64,000 bases of DNA from Elusimicrobiaceae bacterium (GCA_017546175.1 JAFYXM010000007.1:62001-126000), one strand, 5' to 3'. Shown: positions 35,073 to 44,387, counted from the stretch's first letter. The notes: generated from the sequence alone by a model not told the origin. Program-made: numbers and translations.

Positions 35073-36422
35073 ATGACTAAATATTTCGGAACAGACGGTG
35101 TGCGTGCCGTGGCGGGCCAGTTCCCGTTGACTCAAGATTTTATCGAGAAGTTAGGATATTGTGCTTTAAAAGAACTTCTTGCCTGTGCTGATTCTGCCGG
35201 ACTAAAAAAACAAGTAATTATTGCCAGAGATACCCGTTTGTCCGGCCCGTCTATTTTAGAATCTCTTTCCAAAGGAATACGTGCTGCGGGAGCCCATGTG
35301 CTTGATATGGGCATTTCTCCCACTCCTTCGGTGGCAGAAGCGGTTAAACAAACCGAATCTGTGTGCGGAGTGGTGATTTCTGCCAGTCATAATCCGCCTG
35401 AATTTAACGGTATTAAATTTTTCTCTAACAAAGGGACCAAACTGCCGGAAGAATTGGAAGAAAAAATAGAGACGGCTATAGAACAAACAAAACAGATTCC
35501 TCAACCGGTAGGCTTGTACCGGCAAGCGGCGGAATTGGTGGAAGGATATAAAAATTTCTTAAAAGCCACTGTTGATGCTTCTTTATTAAAAGGTACAAAA
35601 GTAGTGTTAGATTGTGCCAATGGCGCTGCCTATAAGATTGCTCCGGAAGTGTTTGAAGAATTGGGTATGAAAGTAGTGGTCATGGCCGACAAAAATGACG
35701 GTGCCCGAATCAATGAAGGCGTGGGTGCATTGCATACCTCCAAAATGCGAACATTGGTGAAAGCGGAAAAAGCCTATTGCGGTTTTAGTTTTGACGGGGA
35801 TGCCGACAGAGTAATTGCCTCTGATGAACAAGGCCGTCCCTTAGATGGAGAATATATTATTTCTGCTGCTGCATTGGCATTAAAAGAACAAGGAAAATTG
35901 CCTAAAAATAAAGCCGTGATGACTGTAATGGCTAATTTAGGTTGTATTAATTATCTCAAAGACCACGGGGTAGATATGGTGCTGACTCCGGTGGGAGATA
36001 AATATGTTTCTCAAGCTTTGGAGAAAGAAGGCCTTGCCATAGGCGGGGAAACCTCCGGTCATATCATTTTCCCGATGTATGCTAACACCGGCGACGGTAT
36101 TTTATCGGCTTTGCAATTTTTACAGTTAGCCAAAAAGACGGGACTTTCTATGAGTAAGTTTGCTTTGCGTTGGCAAAAATATCCGTGTCAGCTGTGTGCT
36201 ATTACGGTGCAAGAAAAAAAGCCTTTGGAAAGTTTGCCCGGATTTTTGGAAGGCATTAAAATTTTAGAAGATCGTCTCGGCGGTAAAGGGCGTATTTTTG
36301 TGCGTTATAGCGGCACCGAGCCTAAACTGCGCATTTTGGTAGAAGGAGAAGATGAGGCTTTGGTCGGGCAAATTACCGAAGAAGCAGAGAAACTCTACCG
36401 CAGTAAAATGGAGGAAAAATAA
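35073..36422 (+). CDS. glmM: Phosphoglucosamine mutase
   Basis: This converts glucosamine-6-phosphate to glucosamine-1-phosphate for UDP-GlcNAc, feeding peptidoglycan and LPS. The phosphoserine loop is SASHNP with Ser105 and the metal loop DGDADR lies near residue 247. The sugar-binding GGETSGHIIF lies near 327 and the phosphate-binding RYSGTEPKLRI near 410. Length is 449. glmS lies two genes downstream, so substrate-producing and substrate-using enzymes share a transcript. The stop overlaps the pdxJ start. Confidence 0.97.
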   Translation: MTKYFGTDGVRAVAGQFPLTQDFIEKLGYCALKELLACADSAGLKKQVIIARDTRLSGPSILESLSKGIRAAGAHVLDMGISPTPSVAEAVKQTESVCGVVISASHNPPEFNGIKFFSNKGTKLPEELEEKIETAIEQTKQIPQPVGLYRQAAELVEGYKNFLKATVDASLLKGTKVVLDCANGAAYKIAPEVFEELGMKVVVMADKNDGARINEGVGALHTSKMRTLVKAEKAYCGFSFDGDADRVIASDEQGRPLDGEYIISAAALALKEQGKLPKNKAVMTVMANLGCINYLKDHGVDMVLTPVGDKYVSQALEKEGLAIGGETSGHIIFPMYANTGDGILSALQFLQLAKKTGLSMSKFALRWQKYPCQLCAITVQEKKPLESLPGFLEGIKILEDRLGGKGRIFVRYSGTEPKLRILVEGEDEALVGQITEEAEKLYRSKMEEK

Positions 36423-37138
36423 TGACTTTGCAATTAGGTGTTAATATTGATCATGTGGCTACGTTGCGCCAAGCGCGCCGTGCCGCCTATCCGGATCCTC
36501 TTTCTGCGGCGGAGCTTTGTTTGTGTGTGGGAGCAGACTATATTGTTATTCATGTGCGCGGTGACCAAAGACATATGAATGAAAAAGATTTGGCTCGTTT
36601 GTGTAAAGCCTACCGCAAATATATTCACTTAGAATGTAATTCTTCTTTGGAAATGCAAAAAATGGCTTTAAAACATAAACCAGGTTCTGTATGTATTGTG
36701 CCGGAACTCCCCGGAGAAGTCACCACAACCGGTGGTCTTAAATTTACACCCAAAAACTTTACCCGTGTCCGTCAGATGACGGAAGCTTTGCAGAAAAAAG
36801 GGATCAAAGTCAGTTTGTTTGTAGATCCTACGGCAGAGTCTATTCGCGCGGCGGCTAAATGCGGGGCAGATATCGTGGAGCTTTGTACGCGTGATTATAG
36901 CGAAGCTAAAAACAAAAAAGAACAAGCTAAGCTTTTGCGAGATTTGGCCTTAGCCTCTTTACTTGCCAAAGAATTAGGGTTGGAAGTACATGCAGGTCAT
37001 GGTTTAGACTATGAGAATGTGCTTCCGGTGGCAGATTTGTGTGGGGTTTCTTGCATGAATATCGGTTTTTCTATTATTTCTCGTGCCGTTTTAGCCGGAC
37101 TTCCAAATGCAGTTTGTGCTATGAAAGAACTTCTCTAA
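36422..37138 (+). CDS. pdxJ: Pyridoxine 5'-phosphate synthase
   Basis: This makes pyridoxine 5'-phosphate from 1-deoxyxylulose 5-phosphate and 3-amino-1-hydroxyacetone phosphate in the DXP-dependent vitamin B6 route. The TIM-barrel protein shows LGVNIDHVATLRQARR at the N-terminus, HVRGDQRHMNEKDL, and EVHAGHGLDYENV near residue 191, all diagnostic. Length is 238. PLP is a cofactor of several neighbours (cysK, nifS), though not of the pyruvoyl arginine decarboxylase. Confidence 0.97.
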   Translation: MTLQLGVNIDHVATLRQARRAAYPDPLSAAELCLCVGADYIVIHVRGDQRHMNEKDLARLCKAYRKYIHLECNSSLEMQKMALKHKPGSVCIVPELPGEVTTTGGLKFTPKNFTRVRQMTEALQKKGIKVSLFVDPTAESIRAAAKCGADIVELCTRDYSEAKNKKEQAKLLRDLALASLLAKELGLEVHAGHGLDYENVLPVADLCGVSCMNIGFSIISRAVLAGLPNAVCAMKELL

Positions 37139-37147
37139 GGGGGGCCT

Positions 37148-38989
37148 ATGTGCGGAATTATTGGATATGTGGGTACTAAAAACAGTGTTCCTTTTTTAAT
37201 TGAAGGTTTGAAAAAACTGGAGTACCGCGGTTATGATTCCGCCGGAATTGCCGTTGTGCAAGACGGTCAAGTGCAAAGAGTCCGTGCCGTAGGAAAAGTG
37301 GTGGAGCTGGAAAAAGCAACTTTGTTGGCTAGCCCTCACGGGAACTGCGGGATCGGTCATACCCGTTGGGCTACACACGGAAAACCCAGTGAAGAAAATT
37401 CTCACCCGCACACCGATTGCAGCGGTGAAATTGTGGTAGTGCATAACGGTATTATTGAAAACTTCCTCATCTTAAAAGAAAAACTGCAAACATTGGGACA
37501 CAAATTTCAAAGCGAAACAGACACCGAAGTGATTGCCCATCTGATTGAAGAAAATTTAAAACATACTCGCGCCGCCAGCGAGGAAGACCGTTTATTTCGT
37601 GCCGTCATGAAAACCAGTAATGAACTGCATGGCGCTTTTGCCTATAGTGTAATGTGGGCGCACACCCCGCAGCAAATTATCGGAGTAAAAAATCAAAGTC
37701 CTTTAGCGGTGGGAGTGGGGAAAAATGAAAACTTTTTAGCTTCAGATGTTCCTGCATTTTTGAAATATACCAACAAAGTTCTCTTTTTGGAAGACGGACA
37801 AACAGTAGTGCTGACGCCAAAAGAAGTAAAGCTGTACGGAATGGACGGAAAAGAAACGAAAGTAAAAACTACTAAAATTTCTTGGGATCAAAAAACAGCC
37901 GAAAAAAGCGGATATCCTCATTTTATGCTTAAAGAAATTTATGAGCAAGCGCAAGGAATTGAAGATACGTTGCGCACCGCTAAGGAAGATTTTGGCCGTA
38001 TTTTGGGACTAAAAACCGAAGATTTACGCAAAATAAAGAATGTATATTTGGTCGCTTGTGGGACTGCTTATCATGCGGCAATGATTGGTAAGTATTATTT
38101 GGAAAATTTTGCCGGAGTAACCGCCTCGGTAGATTTGGCCAGCGAATTTAAGTACCGCACTATTCCTCCGTCTAAGGATACATTGTGTATTGCCGTCAGC
38201 CAATCGGGAGAAACAGCCGATACCTTGGGTGCGGTAAAAAAAGCTCAAGAATTGGGTTTTAAACGTTTGGCTATTTGTAATGTGCTAGGTTCGGGCCTGA
38301 CGCGCGCTTGCGGCAGTGTGTTTTTTACACATTGCGGGCCGGAAATCAGTGTGGCCTCCACCAAAGCTTTCACCAGTCAAATTATTTCTTTGTATGCACT
38401 TGCCGTTTTCTTGGGCCATGCTTCGGGAAATATTAGTCAAAAAGTATTTAATAAACTCTACAAAGAGCTTCTTTCCATACCTAAGTCCGTGACGGAAACT
38501 TTGAAAATAGAGTATGATGTGCGGCACTTAACCAAAAAAGTATATAAGTCCAACCGCTTTATTTTCTTGGGCCGCAATGTAGATTATCCGATTGCTTTGG
38601 AAGGGGCTTTGAAACTCAAAGAAATTTCTTATGTTTCTGCAGAAGGTTTTGCCGCCGGAGAAATAAAACACGGGCCTATTTCTATTATTGACAAAGGCAC
38701 CCCCGTGATAGTTTTAATGCCTAAAAATCAGTTGTTTGATAAAATGCTTTCCGCTTGCCAAGAATGTCGCGCTCGCGGAGCTTTTGTCATTGCGTTAACT
38801 ACTCCTGACGGGAAAGAAGAGGCAGCATCCGTTTGCGATAAGCAAATTATTGTGCCGCAAGCCAGCGAATATTTGCAGCCGGTGTTAGACGTTATTGCTC
38901 TTCAATTTTTTGCTTATTGGATTGCTAAGCGATTAGGATGTGATATTGACCAACCGCGCAATCTGGCCAAAAGCGTAACCGTAGAATAG
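37148..38989 (+). CDS. glmS: Glutamine-fructose-6-phosphate aminotransferase
   Basis: This makes glucosamine-6-phosphate from fructose-6-phosphate and glutamine. The N-terminal Ntn glutaminase domain begins with Cys after Met (CGIIGYVGTK) and has HTRWATHGKPSEENSHPH. Two SIS sugar isomerase domains follow (VACGTAYHAAMIGKYYLENF; AVSQSGETADT; EGALKLKEISYVSAEGF). The C-terminus reads DQPRNLAKSVTVE, as expected. Length is 613. No glmS ribozyme is apparent: the upstream gap is only 9 bases. Confidence 0.98.
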   Translation: MCGIIGYVGTKNSVPFLIEGLKKLEYRGYDSAGIAVVQDGQVQRVRAVGKVVELEKATLLASPHGNCGIGHTRWATHGKPSEENSHPHTDCSGEIVVVHNGIIENFLILKEKLQTLGHKFQSETDTEVIAHLIEENLKHTRAASEEDRLFRAVMKTSNELHGAFAYSVMWAHTPQQIIGVKNQSPLAVGVGKNENFLASDVPAFLKYTNKVLFLEDGQTVVLTPKEVKLYGMDGKETKVKTTKISWDQKTAEKSGYPHFMLKEIYEQAQGIEDTLRTAKEDFGRILGLKTEDLRKIKNVYLVACGTAYHAAMIGKYYLENFAGVTASVDLASEFKYRTIPPSKDTLCIAVSQSGETADTLGAVKKAQELGFKRLAICNVLGSGLTRACGSVFFTHCGPEISVASTKAFTSQIISLYALAVFLGHASGNISQKVFNKLYKELLSIPKSVTETLKIEYDVRHLTKKVYKSNRFIFLGRNVDYPIALEGALKLKEISYVSAEGFAAGEIKHGPISIIDKGTPVIVLMPKNQLFDKMLSACQECRARGAFVIALTTPDGKEEAASVCDKQIIVPQASEYLQPVLDVIALQFFAYWIAKRLGCDIDQPRNLAKSVTVE

Positions 38990-38996
38990 GAGCTGT

Positions 38997-39884
38997 ATGC
39001 GCCTAAATGGCTCTTTTATTAAGTCTTTTTTGCCGTCTCGCCCTCAAAAATCACACAAGGGTAATTTCGGACGGGTACTTATCATTGCCGGCTCTGAGAA
39101 AATGAGTGGAGCGGCGGTATTATGTGCGCGTGCCGCTTTAAAAGTGGGGGCGGGTATTGTCGCTTTGGCTTTGCCTAAAAAATCTCAGTGTATTGCTGCG
39201 GCTGCCTTGCCTGAAATGCTAACGCTTCCTTTGTCTCAAAAAGAGGGAGCTATTTCTAAAACAGCATTTACCAAACTAAAAAAATTTATCCAAGATTTTA
39301 GCCCTTCTGTTATTTTGATTGGGCCGGGGCTTGCTCAAAGTGAGTTAATTGTAAAATTTCTGAAAACTTATAAAATTCCTTGTGTCATAGATGCCGATGC
39401 TTTAAATGCTATATCACGGGAGAAAAAACTGCTTTCTTTTCAGCACCCTTGCATTTGTACTCCGCACCCGAAAGAAATGGAGCGCTTGCTGAAAAAACCT
39501 GTTAGTGAAGATGAAAAACAACGGATATTGTGTGCCCGAGAATTAAGCAAAAAAACAGGGGCAATTAGCGTACTTAAAGGCTTTGGCACAGTTTTAACCG
39601 ACGGAGAAAAAATATATATAAATCCGACGGGCGGGCCAGCCTTGGCCAAGGGCGGTAGCGGTGATGTGTTGGCCGGAATGCTGACGGGCCTTTGGGCGCA
39701 ATCGGGCACAGAAAAAGGATTTACCCGAAAAACAGCTTTAGAGGCGGCTGCTTGCGCTGTTTATTTACACGGACTGTGTGCTGATTTGGCTGCTAAAAAA
39801 TTAACAGACAGGTGTGTATTGGCAGGGGAACTATTGGAGTATTTGCCACAGGCTTTTAGACGGGTTATGCGCACAGGTAAATAA
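38997..39884 (+). CDS. nnrD: ADP-dependent NAD(P)H-hydrate dehydratase
   Basis: This repairs hydrated NADH/NADPH. It is a ribokinase-like fold protein with NFGRVLIIAGSEKMSGAAVL near the N-terminus, CTPHPKEMERLL near residue 150 and the nucleotide loop GGSGDVLAGMLTG near 218-230. At 295 residues it contains only the dehydratase domain; the epimerase (NnrE) half often fused to it is missing, and no nnrE is seen in the window. It follows glmS after 7 bases. Confidence 0.92.
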   Translation: MRLNGSFIKSFLPSRPQKSHKGNFGRVLIIAGSEKMSGAAVLCARAALKVGAGIVALALPKKSQCIAAAALPEMLTLPLSQKEGAISKTAFTKLKKFIQDFSPSVILIGPGLAQSELIVKFLKTYKIPCVIDADALNAISREKKLLSFQHPCICTPHPKEMERLLKKPVSEDEKQRILCARELSKKTGAISVLKGFGTVLTDGEKIYINPTGGPALAKGGSGDVLAGMLTGLWAQSGTEKGFTRKTALEAAACAVYLHGLCADLAAKKLTDRCVLAGELLEYLPQAFRRVMRTGK

Positions 39885-39890
39885 TTTTTA

Positions 39891-39901
39891 TACAATCAAC
39901 T
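39891..39901 (+). promoter_or_regulatory. -10 box, predicted leaderless start of the hydrolase gene
   Basis: TACAAT (39891-39896) is followed by 5 nt and ATG 39902. There is no Shine-Dalgarno sequence. Confidence 0.5.
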
Positions 39902-40789
39902 ATGACCAATATTATCTTAATTGTTTTGTTTTCACTTCTTTTTTTGATTCTTCTTACCGTGGGCATTTGTATCCACGTGGCTAAGTGGATTTTGCATCCT
40001 CGTTCTAAACGCAAACCTTTAGATGTTTGGCCGGATCAAGATAAATTGTCTTACGATAAAATATCTTTTCTTACCGAAGACGGCATTCGTTTGCGCGGTT
40101 GGTTTATTCCGAAACAAGACAGTCATAAAACCATTATTTTTATGCATGGCTGGGGCATGAATCGCGGAGATATTTATAAAAATACACACTTCTTGCACGA
40201 CTTAGGCTATAACTTAATGTATTTTGATTTTCGTGCCTTGGGAGAGAGCGGCGGTACAGTCAGCTCCATTGGTTACTTGGAAATTCAAGATTTGCAGGCT
40301 GCCATCAAATTTTTAAAAAAAACGTATCCGCAGGCTTCGGAAAAAATAGGCATTTACGGCCTGTCTATGGGCGGTATGGTGGCCATTTGTGAAGGGGCGC
40401 AAAATCCTGACGTAAGCTGCGTAGTGGCGGAGGCCTCTTATTATTCTTTTAGACGTGTGGTGACGCGTTGGGCATGGGTGCATAACAGAGTGCCTTATTT
40501 GCCGCTTATTCCTATTGTTCTTCATTATATACGTCAAGAGCTTAATGCCAATCCAGAGCATTTTAGTCCGCGTTATAATGTGTCTAAAATTTCGCCTAAA
40601 CCGCTTTTTATTATTCATGGTGCTTGTGATAAACTGGTGCCTATTTCTCAAGCTAAAAAACTCTATCGCAAGGCCGGCCACCCTAAGCAGATTTGGTTGG
40701 TGCCCAATGCCAGCCATCCCAAATGTGCTGTAGAAGGCGGCTTTGAGTATAAACAAAAATTAGCGGAGTTTTTTCAGAAATATTTATGA
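39902..40789 (+). CDS. Membrane-anchored alpha/beta hydrolase
   Basis: A hydrophobic N-terminal helix (residues about 4-30) anchors the protein or acts as an uncleaved signal. The alpha/beta-hydrolase fold follows: MHGWGMNRG forms the oxyanion region, GLSMGG holds the nucleophile Ser near residue 155, GACDKLVP holds the acid Asp and NASHPKC the catalytic His near the C-terminus. It resembles the BAAT/YqkD/serine aminopeptidase S33 group. The substrate (ester, peptide, lipid) is unknown. It overlaps the phosphatase gene by 4 bases. Confidence 0.83.
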   Translation: MTNIILIVLFSLLFLILLTVGICIHVAKWILHPRSKRKPLDVWPDQDKLSYDKISFLTEDGIRLRGWFIPKQDSHKTIIFMHGWGMNRGDIYKNTHFLHDLGYNLMYFDFRALGESGGTVSSIGYLEIQDLQAAIKFLKKTYPQASEKIGIYGLSMGGMVAICEGAQNPDVSCVVAEASYYSFRRVVTRWAWVHNRVPYLPLIPIVLHYIRQELNANPEHFSPRYNVSKISPKPLFIIHGACDKLVPISQAKKLYRKAGHPKQIWLVPNASHPKCAVEGGFEYKQKLAEFFQKYL

Positions 40790-41442
40790 GCAAGAAAAAA
40801 CTGGTTATTTTTGATTTAGACGGCACTCTTTTAGACACGATTGCCGATTTAGCACAAGCTACCAATCAGGCTTTGCAAACCTTGGGTTTTCCGACGCATC
40901 CTCAAGAATCTTATTATCGTTTTGTGGGCAGTGGTATTAATAAACTCTTTGAACGAGCTTTGCCGGAAAATGCCCGAACGGAAGAAAATATCTTAAAAGT
41001 AAGAGCATTGTTTGTGCCGTATTATGATACTCATAATGCAGTTTTGACTAGGCCTTACTCGGGGATAGTGGAATTATTGGACTCTTTGCAAACGCAAGGA
41101 ATGATACTGGCTATTGCTTCTAATAAATATCAGAGTGCTACTGAAAAACTGGTAAAACATTATTTCCCGAAAATTAACTTTTCTTCTGTTTTAGGCCAAA
41201 GGGAGGGTTTGCCCGTTAAGCCCGATCCGCTATTTGTAAGGGAAATTTTAGATAAGACTCAAGTAACAGTACAAGACACTTTGTACGTCGGTGATTCTGA
41301 TGTGGATATGATGACGGCCCGCAATGCGGGGGTAGAAGCTTGCGCCGTCACGTGGGGCTTTCGCTCCAAAGAGGAGCTGCTTTCCTATCATCCGGCCTTT
41401 GTAGCTGACAAAGCGGAAGAAATTGGCAAGATTTTATTTTAA
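40786..41442 (+). CDS. gph: HAD hydrolase, phosphoglycolate phosphatase-like
   Basis: This HAD-superfamily phosphatase of the Gph/PGP group has motif I DLDGTLLDT at residues 8-16, a helical cap with TNQALQTLGFPTHP, motif II AIASNKYQSATEKLV, a conserved Lys in VKPDP, and motif IV GDSDVDMMTARNAG near residue 167. It would remove the phosphate from 2-phosphoglycolate formed in DNA repair, or act on a similar small phosphate ester; the family is promiscuous. It ends tail-to-tail with the glycerate kinase gene, overlapping by 4 bases. Confidence 0.85.
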   Translation: MSKKKLVIFDLDGTLLDTIADLAQATNQALQTLGFPTHPQESYYRFVGSGINKLFERALPENARTEENILKVRALFVPYYDTHNAVLTRPYSGIVELLDSLQTQGMILAIASNKYQSATEKLVKHYFPKINFSSVLGQREGLPVKPDPLFVREILDKTQVTVQDTLYVGDSDVDMMTARNAGVEACAVTWGFRSKEELLSYHPAFVADKAEEIGKILF

Positions 41443-42545
41443 ATATTTTTGACGACCTGACGGAGATAATGGCGGCATCTGCGCATACAATCTTCTTGAT
41501 TTTTTGCAAAGTCGCTTAAACTAACTACGGTAAGTTGTAAATTTTTAGGTAGTTTTTGAAGCACTTTTTCTTCATAAATTCCACAAATAAACAAAGCCGG
41601 TTTTTTATGTTTGCCGGCTGTATTGAGTACACAAGAAGGGGCCTTGCCGAACAAAGTTTGCCGGTCCAGTTTCCCTTCAGAAGTAATCAGTAAGTCAGCC
41701 CACTCGGTCCATTGATCCAAAGGTAAATGTTGTTGTAAAAAATCAGCTCCTAAAATAATTTTTGCGTTCAATAATCCATAAAGCCCTGCGCACAGCGCTC
41801 CCGCTGCAGCGGTGGAGGGGGTGCGGCCAATTTCTTTGCCGGTGAGTTTTTTTACTGCGCGCGCATAGACGGATAGTGATTTTTCTAAAATTTCTACTTG
41901 CTGAGGGGTAGCTCCTTTCTGTGGGCCGAAAATACGTGCCGAACCTTTTGGGCCGAGCATAGGATTGGTGACGTCGGCTACCGCATAGATTTTTGTATTT
42001 TTGATTTGTTTTTTAAGAAAAGCAATATCTATATTTTTTAGATTTAAAAGCGATTGCGCCCCTAAGGAGATTTCTCTGCCGACTGAGTCAAAAAATTTAG
42101 CGCCGAGAGCTTGGGCTATTCCGGCCCCGCCGTCATTACAGGCCACTCCGCCTAAGCCAATATAAATTTTTTTAGCTCCTTTGTTTATGGCGTGCAAAAT
42201 GGCTTCTCCCACGCCATAAGAAGTGGCATTTAAGGGGTCTAACTCTTCTTTTTTAGCTTGGCCCAAGCCGCAAATGCGGGCTGTTTCTATCACGGCTGTT
42301 TTAGAATCTTTCAGCCACAGATAAGAAGTGTTTGATTTATTATGAAAAGCGTTGCTGGTGCGTAGCCGAACAGTTTGAGCAGAAGGAAACAATGCTTTCC
42401 AAAAATCTATAAAGCCGTCTCCTCCGTCAGATAAAGGAAAACTTTTTATACAGTGTTTTTTGCTCAATGCGCTGCTTAAAACGCGCGCCGTTTGGCGCGC
42501 GCTTAATGAACCTTTGAAACTGTTGGGCAAAATTAAAATTTTCAT
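41439..42545 (-). CDS. Glycerate kinase (GlxK/GarK family)
   Basis: This phosphorylates glycerate to 2- or 3-phosphoglycerate with ATP. The start is ATG 42545, overlapping the TAA of the upstream gene; the protein then begins KILILPNSFKGSLSA as family members do. Further motifs are LSDGGDGF, IGLGGVACNDGGAGIAQALG near residue 120, VADVTNPMLGPKGSARIFGPQKGA, and TSEGKLDRQTLFGKAPS near 284. Length is 368. Pairing with a phosphoglycolate phosphatase hints at glycolate/glycerate use, although the two genes are convergent. No Shine-Dalgarno sequence is needed if translation is coupled. Confidence 0.93.
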   Translation of the reverse strand: MKILILPNSFKGSLSARQTARVLSSALSKKHCIKSFPLSDGGDGFIDFWKALFPSAQTVRLRTSNAFHNKSNTSYLWLKDSKTAVIETARICGLGQAKKEELDPLNATSYGVGEAILHAINKGAKKIYIGLGGVACNDGGAGIAQALGAKFFDSVGREISLGAQSLLNLKNIDIAFLKKQIKNTKIYAVADVTNPMLGPKGSARIFGPQKGATPQQVEILEKSLSVYARAVKKLTGKEIGRTPSTAAAGALCAGLYGLLNAKIILGADFLQQHLPLDQWTEWADLLITSEGKLDRQTLFGKAPSCVLNTAGKHKKPALFICGIYEEKVLQKLPKNLQLTVVSLSDFAKNQEDCMRRCRHYLRQVVKNI

Positions 42546-43909
42546 TAAAATTTCCAACTGATTTTGGCAGAAATAACGGTGTTGGCACTGTCGGAATCTT
42601 TTAACTGACCGGAGTATGGAGTAAAAAATTCCTGTACTTCAAGCCCCAACATCATATCATCTACGTGTGTTTCTACGCCCAAGCCGGCCGAGGCAATAAA
42701 TCCATTAGAATTAACGGTAGTGGATTCTATTACTCCTTGATAGTTTAAAGACAACATTCTATATCCGATATTTCCCGTTACATAGAAAGAAAATAAATGG
42801 TCCGGATTAAAATAATAATTAGCCTTAGCCATCAAATCAATCATTTGACCGCTGGTGCTGACATCCAAATCCGTAGCGGTATACGGAGGCGGATTTCCCA
42901 GGGCAATGGCTTCATCGTTGGCTTTTCTGGCGGTTAAATCTTCAAAATTTGCATTGGGAATATTGGTAATAGCCAACGCAGGGCCTAACCATAAATTAGA
43001 GCTTTTTAAACGCCACAAGAAAGCAGCTTCTGCACGTACGCCGTTTCCTCCCACATCGTAGGGCTCTGTGCCGGAATAGCCCGGACGTTTAGAGTTGTCT
43101 AATTTTAAATCGCCAGTTTGACTGCCTACAGTGATGGCAAAATATTTATTGCTGTTGGCATCTTTGGGGCGTTTGGCTTTTTTGGCTTCGGCCTTTTTAA
43201 TTTTTTCCAGTTTTCCGCTACGGGCAGCTTCGGCGGTTTGTTGGATTTTTTCTTCAGATTTGGCGGGAGAAATGCCTTTCAAAAAGGCTTCTTCTTCACT
43301 CATTTGCGCCGCGCGTTGAGCACGAATATCGGCAGCAGATATTTCCTGCACGGTTTGTACTTGCCCATTGACTACTTCGGCTTTTTTAACATCAAACACT
43401 TTTTCAATATCAGAATCAAAGGTCAGCCCTCCGGCTGCTTGCACGGTACCAGAAGCAGCGGTTGCCGCGGAGGTGCCGGACAAGGTGGCCTGCCGTGCCG
43501 TTTCTTTGGCTAAAGCTTCCTGCTGTTGGATCTGTTTTTGGGTGATGGTTTGTTTGGCAGTTTCGCCTTGTTCATAATCATACACTTCTACAGATACAAT
43601 TTGCGGCATATCAATGTTAACTGTTCCTTCATCGGTCTGAAGTTTCATATTAAATTCATCTAAGTCTATGATAACCCCGACTAATTGAGAGCCGCCTTTT
43701 AAAAACACACGGTGTTTGTCCGGCAGAATAGCCTCCACTTCCCGTTGATTGAGTACGACAGGTCCGTAAGAGGTGTTTAGATTGAGTGTATATTCGGTTT
43801 GCGAAACGATAGAACCGCTTAAAAAGGTACCGTCTTTGAGCTTCACTGTTTCGGCAGAAGAAAGAGAAAAAATAAAAAGGGATAAAAATAAGGCGAGGGT
43901 CTTTTTCAT
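42545..43909 (-). CDS. Outer membrane protein with two SH3/Sm-like repeats, coiled coil and barrel
   Basis: I start at ATG 43909, where a signal peptide begins (KKTLALFLSLFIFSLSSA) and GGAG lies 5-6 nt upstream; an in-frame start at 43990 lacks a signal. Two similar beta modules follow: VKLKDGTFLSGSIVS...REVEAIL and VFLKGGSQLVGVIID...IVSVEV. Next come a Gln/Ala/Glu-rich helical part (QKQIQQQEALAKETARQ) and a Lys-rich stretch near residue 260 (KLEKIKKAEAKKAKRPKD). The C-terminal half is a beta barrel (FYVTGNIGYRMLSLNYQG) ending AKISWKF with the BAM signal. The architecture suggests a periplasmic sensor or peptidoglycan-spanning part joined to a membrane barrel. Family unknown to me. Confidence 0.75.
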   Translation of the reverse strand: MKKTLALFLSLFIFSLSSAETVKLKDGTFLSGSIVSQTEYTLNLNTSYGPVVLNQREVEAILPDKHRVFLKGGSQLVGVIIDLDEFNMKLQTDEGTVNIDMPQIVSVEVYDYEQGETAKQTITQKQIQQQEALAKETARQATLSGTSAATAASGTVQAAGGLTFDSDIEKVFDVKKAEVVNGQVQTVQEISAADIRAQRAAQMSEEEAFLKGISPAKSEEKIQQTAEAARSGKLEKIKKAEAKKAKRPKDANSNKYFAITVGSQTGDLKLDNSKRPGYSGTEPYDVGGNGVRAEAAFLWRLKSSNLWLGPALAITNIPNANFEDLTARKANDEAIALGNPPPYTATDLDVSTSGQMIDLMAKANYYFNPDHLFSFYVTGNIGYRMLSLNYQGVIESTTVNSNGFIASAGLGVETHVDDMMLGLEVQEFFTPYSGQLKDSDSANTVISAKISWKF

Positions 43910-43929
43910 GACAACTCCGACACTTTGGC

Positions 43930-43961
43930 AAAAAAAGGCGGCGCTCATCACGCCGCCTTTT
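43930..43961 (-). terminator. Rho-independent terminator after the 106-aa gene
   Basis: On the minus strand an AAAAGGCGGCG/CGCCGCCTTTT-type hairpin is followed by seven T. Confidence 0.85.
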
Positions 43962-43967
43962 GATAAA

Positions 43968-44288
43968 TTATTTGTCTTGGCTGGAAACAACCACTACTTC
44001 TTCTTGGTGAGCTTCACAGCAGCAAGGAGCTACAGCTTTTTTGATTTTAGCTACAGCTTTGAGCACTTTGGCTACCGTGATAAAGCCCAACATAATACTG
44101 AAAGCATTGATCAAGAAGTTAAACAAGTTTTCCCAATAAGCAGCACCCGTTAACATCGGGGTGGTGCTCATCAAGACCACGATGTAAATTGCGTAAGCAA
44201 TGGTCAAGTAGAACAAGGTTACGAAGATCCAGTACAAGCCTTTAAGGCAGAACCAGTTGTGCGGCAAGAATTTGCATTTGCAAGCCAT
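43968..44288 (-). CDS. Small two-pass membrane protein with Cys-rich ends (106 aa)
   Basis: Two hydrophobic helices (about residues 17-40 and 57-76) are bracketed by cysteines: CKC and a further Cys in the first 15 residues, and CCC near residue 90. A CKCKF-type N-terminus and PCCCEAHQ may bind metal or be palmitoyl-like modified; the tail is acidic. AAGGAG lies 7 nt before the ATG. A minus-strand TACAAT at about 44355-44350 is a likely -10. The 5' leader holds a GGCAG/CTGCC hairpin. I recognise no family. It is monocistronic and ends at a strong terminator. Confidence 0.7.
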   Translation of the reverse strand: MACKCKFLPHNWFCLKGLYWIFVTLFYLTIAYAIYIVVLMSTTPMLTGAAYWENLFNFLINAFSIMLGFITVAKVLKAVAKIKKAVAPCCCEAHQEEVVVVSSQDK

Positions 44289-44387
44289 ATTATTTCTCCT
44301 TTGTTAAAGATCGGCAGGGAAACCCCCTCTGCCGTTGTCACTTTATATTGTATCAAAACATAGCCCCAAAAAGCCTAATTAAAAGGG

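Noticed and set aside
37139-37147. glmS ribozyme upstream of glmS
   Set aside because: Only 9 bases separate pdxJ and glmS, so there is no room for the ribozyme.
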